Made by a program: the position numbers and the translations under genes. A stretch of 64,000 nucleotides of DNA from Nocardioides aurantiacus (GTDB taxonomy: Bacteria; Actinomycetota; Actinomycetes; Propionibacteriales; Nocardioidaceae): positions 2,418,001-2,482,000 of the forward strand of contig NZ_RKHO01000001.1 of NCBI RefSeq assembly GCF_003752505.1, written 5' to 3'. Below the pieces are notes generated by a model. That model was given only the letters and a program-made list of their open reading frames with translations, was not told the origin of the DNA and made no database searches. Positions 1 through 6,525 of this stretch are shown one piece after another (the first letter of the stretch is position 1; each line of letters begins with the position of its first letter).

Positions 1-618
1 GGTGTCGACCGGCTCGCACCCTTGGACAAGTTCACCAAGGGCGCCGCAGGGCTCGGTGTCCTCGCCGGGGGCTCCTTGCCGTCGGACCCGACCCCCTCAC
101 GGCTGGACCTGCGCGACAACCTGACCACGAACGCCGGCGGGTTCCCGACCCTGGGAGACGCACCGCCCTCAGGCGGCTCCGACGACAACTCCCTGGACCG
201 CCCGGGCAAACCGTTCGGCGACCCGCGCGACAACCCGATCGACAAGCCGCCGTGGGCTCAACCAGAGGTCGCAGGCCTGCACCCGGACCACGCCGGCCGC
301 GCGCAAGGAGGAGTGGACCTGCTCACCCAAGCCGGGGACGCCGCGCTCACGGTCAAGCGCCTCAACGACTCCGAGTCCAAGCTGTACGACCTGACCCTGG
401 AGGCACACGAGGACGGCGACCGCACCCGCGCACTGCTCCGCATCTACGATGTCGAGGAAGACCTCCAAGCCCCCGACGACGACCCCAAGTTCATCATCAA
501 GAGCTCCTACGGGTGGCTTGACTCCGAGACCGGAACGATCAAGCAGAGGGACTACAACTTCCTCGGCGCACCCGAGAGCGCCGGCCCGAACGCCCGCTAC
601 CACAAGGTGCTGAATTGA
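1..618 (+). CDS. C-terminal part of an unrecognised protein, open at the window edge
   Basis: The frame is open from base 1 to a TGA at 616-618, so the gene starts left of the window and about 205 residues are visible. I do not recognise a family. The first half is a low-complexity stretch rich in Asp, Pro, Gly and Asn that looks like an unstructured linker. The last 110 residues look folded, with the short motifs TVKRLNDSESKLYDL and RALLRIYDVEEDL, and end with a Tyr/Trp-containing block. A linker followed by a compact C-terminal domain, with a lipoprotein gene overlapping the stop, would fit a secreted effector with an inhibitor, but nothing here proves that. The gene lies in the presumed island next to tmRNA. 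Confidence 0.6.
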   Translation, partial: GVDRLAPLDKFTKGAAGLGVLAGGSLPSDPTPSRLDLRDNLTTNAGGFPTLGDAPPSGGSDDNSLDRPGKPFGDPRDNPIDKPPWAQPEVAGLHPDHAGRAQGGVDLLTQAGDAALTVKRLNDSESKLYDLTLEAHEDGDRTRALLRIYDVEEDLQAPDDDPKFIIKSSYGWLDSETGTIKQRDYNFLGAPESAGPNARYHKVLN

Positions 619-1235
619 CTCACCCACGCGCACGTCGTCGCCGCCCACGTCCCGCCGCGGCGGTCTCGGCGTGTCTGCTGGTCGTGCTCACCGGATGCGG
701 AGGCTCTGGCCAGGGGTCAGCGACCGAGACCGGCTCATCGGAGCCCAGCGTCAGCCCCTCGCCGAGCTCGTCGCCCACCCCCACCGACGAGCCGGGTCAG
801 GATGCGTTCCTGAGCGGGCAGACCGACATCGGTAGCCCCGCGGTGTTCGCGCAGCGCGAGATGTGCGTCAACGGCAGCGACTACAACTACGTCCTCGCCG
901 CCTTCACCGGAGCGCAACCTCCGCCGACCAAACCCGACGCAGGGTTCGTTAAGGCCGGCATCGGGAGAGCGCGGAACCTGGCCGCAGCGCTCGCCGGGCA
1001 GCTCCCCGCCGACCAGCGCAGCAACGCCGAGGGGGCCGTGAAGACGTGGACCATCGGCGGGTCGGTGCTGCGCAAGCAGGGCTACGGTGCCGAGGACCTG
1101 GAGGAGTTCTTCGTCAAGGTCGGGCCGCGTGTGGAGGACTACGTGGACGGCAACGCAGCCCTGACGCAGTACCTCACCGCGACCTGCTCGTCCAAGGTGC
1201 CGAACTTCGCCAAGCAACTCGCCCCACCAACATGA
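615..1235 (+). CDS. Predicted lipoprotein of unknown function
   Basis: A 206-residue protein starting with TTG that overlaps the previous stop codon (TTGA), which suggests translational coupling. Residues 1-13 are basic, followed by a hydrophobic stretch and the lipobox LTGC with Cys28 as lipidation site, so it should be anchored on the outer face of the membrane. A Ser/Pro/Thr linker (about residues 32-60) precedes a globular domain with a Cys in 'EMCVNGS' and another near the C-terminus ('TATCSS'), possibly a disulphide. No family recognised. Its coupling to the upstream gene suggests the two products act together. Confidence 0.7.
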   Translation: MTHPRARRRRPRPAAAVSACLLVVLTGCGGSGQGSATETGSSEPSVSPSPSSSPTPTDEPGQDAFLSGQTDIGSPAVFAQREMCVNGSDYNYVLAAFTGAQPPPTKPDAGFVKAGIGRARNLAAALAGQLPADQRSNAEGAVKTWTIGGSVLRKQGYGAEDLEEFFVKVGPRVEDYVDGNAALTQYLTATCSSKVPNFAKQLAPPT

Positions 1236-1316
1236 TCTGACGTTCTCACCGCAAGACCGGTCAGCGCCATCTCTGCAGGACCTGGTGGCCACGGGGAGAC
1301 CCGGCCCCCAGGCTCG

Positions 1317-1353
1317 TCGCTCAGTGCGCTGACCTACACCACTCAGTGAGCGA
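1317..1353 (+). terminator. Possible terminator hairpin after the lipoprotein gene
   Basis: Arms TCGCTCA (1317-1323) and TGAGCGA (1347-1353) are perfect inverted repeats separated by 23 bases, about 80 bases after the lipoprotein stop. There is no T-run, which is common in high-GC actinobacteria. The rest of 1236-1409 shows no gene. Confidence 0.25.
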
Positions 1354-1409
1354 TCAGATGCGTCGACGGAACGGTGCGGGCGCGGTCGCTGGAGGGGAGC
1401 GCTGCTAGC

Positions 1410-2162
1410 TGTACCTGGACATCACGTTGGTAGCAGTCGGTTGATGGGTGGGTGTCCGCCGAGTGCGCTGTGGCGGCGTTGAGTGTTGTAGTGCTCGAGC
1501 CAGGGCGCAAGGGCAGCGCTGCGCTCGTCGTTGCTGAGGAAGACACGGCGGTAGGCCCATTCGCTGAGCAGGGTGCGGTTGAGGCGTTCGACCTTGCCGT
1601 TCTGCCAGGGGCAGTGGGGTCGGATGAAGATCTGGCGGATGCCGCGGGCGGCGCAGAGCTCGCGCAGGGAGTAGCGGTAGGCCCAGGCGTTGTCGGTCAT
1701 CAACTGCTCGACGGTGTCGATGCCGTGGGCGGCGAAGTAGGCCAGGGCGCGTTCGAGGAAGCCAGCGCAGGTGAGGCCTTGTTCGTTGGCCAAGATCTCG
1801 GAGTAGGCCAGGCGGGAGTGGTCGTCGATGAGTGAGTGGACGTAGTCGAAGCCCACTACGGTGTCGCGGCGCCGGCGGGTGCTGCCGACCTGACGCCCGT
1901 GTGCTTTCCAACCACCGCCGTCAGGGATGCGGCCGAGCTTCTTGACATCCATGTGGACCAGCGCGCCGGGCCGCTCGCGTTCGTAGCGCACCGTGGTGGC
2001 TCTGCTGGCCCGGACCTGCTCGCCGGTGATCGGGTCCAGCAATGCCAGGCGAGGCAGGTGGTGCCGTGCGATCACCCGCGTGACCGTCCGCGGGCACACC
2101 CCGAGGCGATGACCGATCTCGTCGGGACCGAGGCGTTCACGCAGGCGGAGCTCGATGATCTG
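1410..2162 (-). mobile_element. Remnant of an IS481-family insertion sequence
   Basis: Holds the 3' two thirds of an IS481-type transposase gene plus the sequence downstream of it. The outer end is probably near 1410, where TGTACCTGGACATCA follows CTAG (1405-1408); CTAG-containing targets are typical for this family. The other end is missing: it is cut at 2162, exactly where the inverted terminal repeat of the IS3-family element begins. It is therefore not autonomous. Confidence 0.7.
1422..2162 (-). pseudogene. IS481-family transposase, 5'-truncated
   Basis: About 246 codons remain of a gene usually near 320 codons. The reading frame runs from the IS3 junction at 2162 to a TGA at 1422-1424. 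The visible part begins with the second half of the helix-turn-helix ('EIGHRLGVCPRTVTRVIA'). It continues through the RNase-H-like DDE core: first Asp in 'LVHMDVKKLG', second in 'LMTDNAWAY', Glu in 'QNGKVERLNR'. The N-terminal HTH and initiation region are absent. An internal GTG at 2097-2099 could start a shorter product, but it would lack the full DNA-binding region. The core is intact, so the truncation may be recent. Confidence 0.8.
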
Positions 2163-2187
2163 GGGTCTGCTGCACGGATAGGTGACA
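2163..2187 (+). repeat. Left inverted terminal repeat of the IS3-family element
   Basis: Begins GGGTCTGCTGCACGGATAGG and ends GGTGACA. Its reverse complement matches 3432-3456 at 22 of 25 bases. The outer 14 bases are identical in both ends. Confidence 0.8.
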
Positions 2188-2231
2188 TCTGATCTGCGTC
2201 GATGTGTGTCGGCGCTGGAAGGATGTGCACT

Positions 2232-2525
2232 ATGCCGAAGGCGTTCCCCAGAGAGTTCCGCGAGGACGTGATCCGGGTCTACCGGGACTCGGATGCGTCG
2301 CTGGCCCAGGTCGCCAAGGACTTCGGCATCTCGCCGTCGTGCCTGAAGCGCTGGGTCACGATCGATGACAAGAAGTCTGCCCGCCCATCCTCAGCCGGCC
2401 GAGCGCCCGTGGAGTCCGACGCGCTGCGCGAAGCGAACAAGCGAATCAGGCTCCTCGAGCAAGAGAACGAGGTTCTGCGCCGCGCCGCTGCGTATCTCTC
2501 TCAGGCCAACCTGCCGGGAAAATGA
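2232..2525 (+). CDS. IS3-family transposase OrfA
   Basis: A 97-residue DNA-binding subunit starting at ATG 2232. It has the Tnp_1 type helix-turn-helix (about residues 8-45: 'DASLAQVAKDFGISPSCLKR') followed by a leucine-zipper segment near the C-terminus ('ANKRIRLLEQENEVLRRAAA'). That is the standard OrfA layout. Its TGA (2523-2525) overlaps the ATG of OrfB at 2522. The sequence GGGAAAATGATG at the junction carries an A4 run, so OrfAB could arise by frameshifting or OrfB by reinitiation; the sequence alone cannot decide. Confidence 0.9.
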   Translation: MPKAFPREFREDVIRVYRDSDASLAQVAKDFGISPSCLKRWVTIDDKKSARPSSAGRAPVESDALREANKRIRLLEQENEVLRRAAAYLSQANLPGK

Positions 2526-3424
2526 TGTACCCGCTCGTCCGCGAGCTGGCCGCCGATGGGGTCCCCGTCGCGGTGACGTGCCGGGTGCTGAAGATCGCTC
2601 GCCAGCCCTACTACCGCTGGCTGGTCAATCCGGTCACCGATGCCGAGCTGACCGCGGCCTACCGGGCGAACGCGTTGTTCGACGCCCACCGCGACGACCC
2701 CGAGTTCGGCTACCGGTTCCTCCTCGACGAAGCCCGCGGCGCAGGTGAGCCGATGGCCGAGCGGACCGCGTGGCGGATCTGCTCCGACCTCGGTTGGTGG
2801 TCGGCGTTCGGGAAGAAGCGCGGCAGGAACGGGAAGAAGCCGGGCCCGCCGGTGCACGACGACCGCTGCGCCGTGGTCGACGACCAAGGCAGGATCCGCC
2901 ACGAGTTCACCGCCACCGGCCCGAACGAGCTGTGGCTGGCCGACATCACCGAGCACTGGACCGGGGAGGGCAAGCTCTACGTCTGCGCGATCAAGGACGT
3001 CTGCTCCAACCGCATCGTCGGCTACTCGATCGACTCACGGATGAAGTCCCGGCTCGCGGTCGCTGCGCTGAACGACGCAGTCGCTCGCCGCGGCAAGGTG
3101 GCCGGTTGTGTCCTGCACACCGACCGAGGATCGCAATTTCGAAGCCGCAAGTTCGTCCACGCGCTCAACCGCCACGACATGGTCGGCTCGATGGGCCGCG
3201 TCGGCGCAGCCGGCGACAACGCAGCCATGGAGAGCTTCTTCTCGCTGCTGCAGAAGAACGTCCTCGACCGCCACCCCTGGGCCACCCGTGAAGAGCTGAG
3301 GATCGCGATCGTCAGGTGGATCGAGAGGACCTACCACCGGCGCCGGAGACAGGCTGCTCTCGGGCGATTGACCCCGGTCGAATACGAGCTGATCATGACT
3401 CCAACCGCCACCCAGGCGGCCTAA
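2522..3424 (+). CDS. IS3-family transposase OrfB (DDE catalytic subunit)
   Basis: A 300-residue integrase-core protein. The N-terminal HTH_21 region ('PEFGYRFLLDEARGAG') precedes the rve domain. The catalytic triad is complete: Asp141 in 'LADITEHW', Asp201 in 'LHTDRGSQF' and Glu237 in 'NAAMESFF', with 35 residues between the last two as in IS3 members. The C-terminal 'YHRRRRQAALG..TPVEYE' motif is also typical. Start overlaps the OrfA stop. Ends 8 bases before the right terminal repeat. Confidence 0.92.
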   Translation: MMYPLVRELAADGVPVAVTCRVLKIARQPYYRWLVNPVTDAELTAAYRANALFDAHRDDPEFGYRFLLDEARGAGEPMAERTAWRICSDLGWWSAFGKKRGRNGKKPGPPVHDDRCAVVDDQGRIRHEFTATGPNELWLADITEHWTGEGKLYVCAIKDVCSNRIVGYSIDSRMKSRLAVAALNDAVARRGKVAGCVLHTDRGSQFRSRKFVHALNRHDMVGSMGRVGAAGDNAAMESFFSLLQKNVLDRHPWATREELRIAIVRWIERTYHRRRRQAALGRLTPVEYELIMTPTATQAA

Positions 3425-3431
3425 CCAAAAC

Positions 3432-3456
3432 TGTCACCCGTTCGTGCAGCAGACCC
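3432..3456 (-). repeat. Right inverted terminal repeat of the IS3-family element
   Basis: TGTCACCCGTTCGTGCAGCA followed by GACCC, the inverted copy of 2163-2187 with three mismatches. The hsdM stub begins at the very next base. Confidence 0.8.
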
Positions 3457-3507
3457 GAACGCGTCCCAGACACGATCGACCTGACCCTTGAGCTCACCCG
3501 TGATCAC
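3457..3507 (-). pseudogene. 5' stub of a type I restriction-modification methyltransferase gene (hsdM)
   Basis: On the minus strand a GTG at 3505-3507 opens a frame reading VITGELKGQVDRVWDAF before it hits the IS3 terminus at 3456. This matches the well conserved N-terminus of HsdM proteins (M-I-T-G-x-L-K-x-x-V-D-x-[IV]-W-D-A-F). The rest of hsdM, and hsdS and hsdR, are not present to the left; the sequence beyond the IS3 element belongs to an IS481 remnant. The stub shows that the island once carried a type I R-M locus transcribed away from tmRNA. It is too short for standard gene callers. Confidence 0.75.
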
Positions 3508-3540
3508 CCCGGCACCCTAGACGTCACCAGGGCTGGACGC

Positions 3541-3579
3541 ACCAGAGCCGCCCCGGCGTGGTGCCGTGACGGCTCTGGT
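3541..3579. repeat. Inverted repeat upstream of the hsdM stub
   Basis: ACCAGAGCCG (3541-3550) and CGGCTCTGGT (3570-3579) form perfect 10-bp arms around a 19-base loop. It lies 33 bases upstream of the hsdM GTG, so it could be an operator for the lost R-M operon, or a hairpin. No T-run follows. Confidence 0.6.
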
Positions 3580-3599
3580 CAAGAGGGCTGTCCTGTTGG

Positions 3600-3636
3600 T
3601 GATTCTGCGAAGACTTCGCGTTGATTCTGCGAAGAC
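3600..3636. repeat. Direct repeat and palindrome beside the tmRNA 3' end
   Basis: TGATTCTGCGAAGAC occurs at 3600-3614 and again at 3622-3636 (22-bp period). The first copy overlaps the palindrome GCGAAG-A-CTTCGC (3607-3619). The pair ends 4 bases before the encoded CCA end of tmRNA. Integrase arm or core sites often look like this and tmRNA 3' ends are common attachment sites, but the duplicated att half is not in the window. Confidence 0.5.
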
Positions 3637-3640
3637 CCCA

Positions 3641-4010
3641 TGGTGGAGCTGGCGGGAATCGAACCCGCGTCCTAGAGCGCCGTGCCAGGTCTTCTCCGGG
3701 TGCAGTTCGTGATGTCGCTTTTCTCGGCCCCGGCGCTCCCACGAACAGGTCGCCGACGGGCCCAGTCAGGAAAAAGTCCCGATCGACCCTCCTGACAGGA
3801 GTCGATCAGCAAGCCCTCTAGATGACGTCAGGGTCCGGGACGAGGGCAGATGCCCGGTCTGACGCTCCGATCACTGCTCAGGCAGCGAGTTCGAAGTCAG
3901 TGCGATTGGAGTCGGCACTTGTGGTTTCCAACGGACGTTTACGAGATGACGTTGGCTTCTCGACCCGCTTCTCCTGGGACTAACGACCCCAGTCGAAACC
4001 AATCAGCCCC
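3641..4010 (-). ncRNA. ssrA: Transfer-messenger RNA (tmRNA)
   Basis: A 370-nt tmRNA read on the minus strand. The 5' GGGGCTG (4010-4004) pairs with the 3' CAGCTCC, followed by an encoded CCA (3643-3641). The T-arm reads GCGGGTTCGATTCCCGC. A GGTTTCGACTGGGG start and a purely tRNA-like 3' end confirm the fold. With SmpB (gene at 6004-6480) it rescues stalled ribosomes and tags the nascent chain. The peptide frame is at 3878-3916. The gene's 3' end also forms the border of the island at 1-3640. Confidence 0.95.
3878..3916 (-). other. tmRNA-encoded proteolysis tag
   Basis: Within tmRNA the resume codon GCC (3916-3914) opens the frame A-D-S-N-R-T-D-F-E-L-A-A and a TGA stop at 3880-3878. The tag ends in LAA as needed for ClpXP. 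The residue before LAA is Glu (codon GAA) rather than the Ala seen in tags such as those ending YALAA or FALAA. The exact resume codon is inferred from position and tag pattern. Confidence 0.85.
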
Positions 4011-4029
4011 TCTTGAGTTGTGCAGCACC

Positions 4030-4035
4030 AGTGTA
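4030..4035 (-). promoter_or_regulatory. Possible -10 element of the tmRNA promoter
   Basis: Minus-strand TACACT lies 19 bases upstream of the mature 5' end of tmRNA. This leaves room for a short leader removed by RNase P. No convincing -35 was seen. Confidence 0.35.
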
Positions 4036-4125
4036 ACCGCGCGGTCCGACATCGGCATTCCCGCGGGGCGGTGGTCCCGACGGGCTCGACCTCGCCCCCC
4101 GACCGCGACGTGCGCCCCGACGGCG

Positions 4126-5055
4126 TCAGGCGCTGGTGCCCGGCGGCGTGGCCGGCGCCCCGAACAGCTCGGCCCCGTTGTGCCACAGCACCCGGCGCAG
4201 CCAGTCCTCCCCCAGCCCCGGGTGACGCTCCCCCAGCGCCAGCAGCCCGTCGAGCTGCTCGCGGTAGGGGTAGGGGATGGTCGGGAAGTCGCTGCCCAGC
4301 AGCACCTTGTCGCCGAGGTCCGCCAGCCGCGGGAGCAGGTCGTCGGGGTAGGGCGCGTCGCCGTCGAAGAAGTCGGTGAACACCATCGTGGTGTCCAGCC
4401 GCACGTGCTCGTGGGTCTCGGCGAGCGCGAGGAACTCGGCGTACTCCGGGGCGCCCATGTGGGCCACCACGACCGGCAGCCGCGGGTGCCGCTCCAGCAG
4501 CCGTCGGAGGTACGCCGGCCCGGTGAACGCGTTGCCGACCGGGCCCGACCCCACGTGGGTCACCACGGGGACCCCCGCGTCCTCGACCAGGCCCCACGCC
4601 TCGTCCAGGAGCGGGTCGTCGAGGGCGAACTCGCCCACCTGGGTGTGCAGCTTGAACACCTCCACACCCGCCTCGATCGACGCGCGGACGTAGTCGGCCA
4701 CGCCCTCCTCGGGGTAGAAGGTCGCCGACCACAGGCACTCCTCGACCTCGGCGGCGAAGTCGCGCGCCCAGTCGTTGAGCCAGGTCGCGACGCCCGGGCG
4801 GTGGGCGTAGGGCAGCGCCGAGAAGCGGCGTACGCCGAAGGCACGCAGCTGGGCGACCCGGTGGGCGTGGGCCTCCCGGTAGCGGATCGGCCAGTCGCGC
4901 CCGATCTTGGGCCCTGCCTGGTCGAAGACCGCCCACACCTTGTCCTGGATCGACTGCGGCAGGAAGTGGACGTGGACGTCGAAGAGCCCCGGGAGCCCGA
5001 GGGCGCGCCACACGGGCGCGACCTCGGGCTCGTCGGGGGCGAAGAGCGCGGTCAC
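4126..5055 (-). CDS. Amidohydrolase family protein (amidohydrolase_2)
   Basis: A 309-residue TIM-barrel metal-dependent hydrolase of the amidohydrolase_2 group. The N-terminal metal site is 'FDVHVHFLP'. A Lys on strand 4 lies in 'EVFKLHTQVG', His residues follow in 'VVTHVGSG' and 'VVAHMGAPEY', and the C-terminal Asp is in 'LLGSDFPTIPY'. These cover the ligands expected for a mononuclear or binuclear site. The substrate cannot be read from the sequence; relatives act as decarboxylases or lactonases. It sits alone between tmRNA and a secreted protease with no sign of an operon. Confidence 0.85.
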   Translation of the reverse strand: MTALFAPDEPEVAPVWRALGLPGLFDVHVHFLPQSIQDKVWAVFDQAGPKIGRDWPIRYREAHAHRVAQLRAFGVRRFSALPYAHRPGVATWLNDWARDFAAEVEECLWSATFYPEEGVADYVRASIEAGVEVFKLHTQVGEFALDDPLLDEAWGLVEDAGVPVVTHVGSGPVGNAFTGPAYLRRLLERHPRLPVVVAHMGAPEYAEFLALAETHEHVRLDTTMVFTDFFDGDAPYPDDLLPRLADLGDKVLLGSDFPTIPYPYREQLDGLLALGERHPGLGEDWLRRVLWHNGAELFGAPATPPGTSA

Positions 5056-5092
5056 GGGACCGAGGGTGCCAGGTCCCGCGGGGGCGGGTCGC

Positions 5093-5962
5093 TCAGACGC
5101 CGAACCAGGCCAGCCAGGTGCGCGCCACCGCGACGTCCACGCGCTGGAAGCCCTGGACCGAGCGGCACTTGTCGCCGCTGCCGTTGCTGTAGCTGGTGAC
5201 GGCCGCGATCGCGCCGCCGAAGTAGACCGGCCCGCCGGAGTCGCCGACGCAGGTCTCGCCGAGCTCGTCGCTGGTGGAGGTGCCGTTGGTCTGGAGCACC
5301 TGCGGGGTCAGCTTCTGGCCGGGCATGTCGACCGTGCGGCGCAGCAGCGGGAAGGTCATCGGCGTGGCCTTCTGCGGGCCCACGAGCGGCTTGCGCACCT
5401 CCGAGCCGTAGCCCACGGCACGGAAGACGGTCGAGGACAGCTGGCTCTTGACGATGGTGTCGAGGCTGCCGATCGGGGCCAGGGGGGCCGGGGCGATGTC
5501 GGTGACGGGCTCGTCGAGGACGACCACGGCCACGTCGTTCCAGCTGTTCAGGTCGGTGAACCCGGAGTACTGCGGGTGCGAGACGGGAGTCCCGCTGCGC
5601 AGGCCGGCGGCCTCCAGCTCGGCGTCGGTGTAGCCGGCGGCGGTGTCGGCGGCGGCCGGGATCGGCAGCGGCGGCTCCTCGGCGACGACGGAGTCGAAGG
5701 TGACCGCGACCTCGCCGGCGGCGTCGTCGAAGCAGTGCGCGGCGCTCAGCACGACGGTCGGCGTGACCAGGGTGCCGCTGCAGCGGACCCGGAAGCCCTC
5801 GGAGTAGAGCACCAGCAGGCCGGTGGCGGGGTGGGCCGCACCGTCGGCGGTGCCGTTGGTGCTCGCCTGGGCGGTGCCACCGGGCGAGGCCACGGCAGCG
5901 GCGGAGGCGGCCACCAGGGCGGTCAGGACGGCGGCGGCACGGCGGCGCAGCTGGGTTCGCAT
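5093..5962 (-). CDS. Secreted trypsin-like serine protease (S1 family)
   Basis: A 289-residue chymotrypsin-fold protease with an N-terminal signal peptide (about residues 1-33, ending near 'AQA'). The catalytic triad is visible: His in 'VLSAAHCFD', Asp in 'NSWNDVAVVVLD' and Ser in 'TCVGDSGGPVYF'. Cys pairs flank the His and Ser motifs, as in exported members. The residue region before GDSGGP does not clearly fix substrate preference. It starts at ATG 5960-5962 and ends 37 bases before the amidohydrolase start. It is likely extracellular. Confidence 0.9.
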   Translation of the reverse strand: MRTQLRRRAAAVLTALVAASAAAVASPGGTAQASTNGTADGAAHPATGLLVLYSEGFRVRCSGTLVTPTVVLSAAHCFDDAAGEVAVTFDSVVAEEPPLPIPAAADTAAGYTDAELEAAGLRSGTPVSHPQYSGFTDLNSWNDVAVVVLDEPVTDIAPAPLAPIGSLDTIVKSQLSSTVFRAVGYGSEVRKPLVGPQKATPMTFPLLRRTVDMPGQKLTPQVLQTNGTSTSDELGETCVGDSGGPVYFGGAIAAVTSYSNGSGDKCRSVQGFQRVDVAVARTWLAWFGV

Positions 5963-6003
5963 GGGCGTAGCGAACCAGAACGTTCAGACCCGCGTGGGCG
6001 TTT

Positions 6004-6480
6004 TCACCCCATGCCCTTCAGTCGCCGACCCACCGCCTCGCGGGCGTCGCGGTCGGCCTGGCGGGCGGCGATCGCGTGGCGCTTGTCGTAGGACTTCTTG
6101 CCGCGCGCGAGCGCCAGCTCGACCTTGGCCCGGCCGTCCTTGAAGTAGAGCGACAGCGGGATCAGCGTGTAGCCGCGCTCGTTGACCCGCCGCTCCAGCT
6201 TGTCGATCTCGGCGCGGTGCAGCAGCAGCTTGCGGACGCGGCGCGGCTCGTGGTTGGTCCAGGTGCCCTGGGTGTACTCCGGGATGTGGACGCCGTGGAG
6301 GTAGGCCTCGCCGTGGTCGACCTCGGCGAACCCGTCGACCAGGGTGGCGCGGCCGGCCCGCAGCGACTTGACCTCCGTGCCGACGAGCACGAGGCCCGCC
6401 TCGAGGGTGTCGTCGATGTGGTAGTCGTAGCGCGCCTTGCGGTTCTGCGCCACGAGCTTGTGACCCTGCTCCTTGACCAT
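6004..6480 (-). CDS. smpB: SsrA-binding protein SmpB
   Basis: A 158-residue tmRNA partner. The OB-fold core contains '[19 protein letters not shown]', '[12 protein letters not shown]' and the '[11 protein letters not shown]' block. The C-terminal tail '[19 protein letters not shown]' enters the decoding centre of the stalled ribosome. Length and motifs are standard. It binds tmRNA, and ssrA itself is 2 kb downstream on the same strand, separated by two unrelated genes. It follows the ftsE-ftsX-M23 cluster, a common actinobacterial order. Confidence 0.97.
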   Translation of the reverse strand: MVKEQGHKLVAQNRKARYDYHIDDTLEAGLVLVGTEVKSLRAGRATLVDGFAEVDHGEAYLHGVHIPEYTQGTWTNHEPRRVRKLLLHRAEIDKLERRVNERGYTLIPLSLYFKDGRAKVELALARGKKSYDKRHAIAARQADRDAREAVGRRLKGMG

Positions 6481-6525
6481 CCGACCATCCTCCCAGGTCG
6501 GACCAGCGGGGCGCTGCGGCGTGGG

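Larger units (their letters stand above)
2163..3456 (+). mobile_element. Complete IS3-family insertion sequence
   Basis: An element of 1294 bp bounded by 25-bp inverted terminal repeats that agree at 22 of 25 positions (2163-2187 and 3432-3456). Inside are the orfA and orfB genes of an IS3-type transposase, both intact. The flanks do not share a target duplication: on the left is the truncated IS481 transposase gene and on the right the first 17 codons of an hsdM gene. The element therefore did not simply land in one gene; a deletion or recombination joined two contexts here. It appears potentially active. Confidence 0.85.

Noticed and set aside
2163-2192. Extension of the IS481 transposase frame into 'DVTYPCSRP'
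   Set aside because: These bases are the inverted terminal repeat of the IS3 element, which recurs at 3432-3456, so they are not transposase coding sequence.
3524-3742. Open frame across the tmRNA 3' end
   Set aside because: It crosses the tRNA-like domain of tmRNA and has no coding features.
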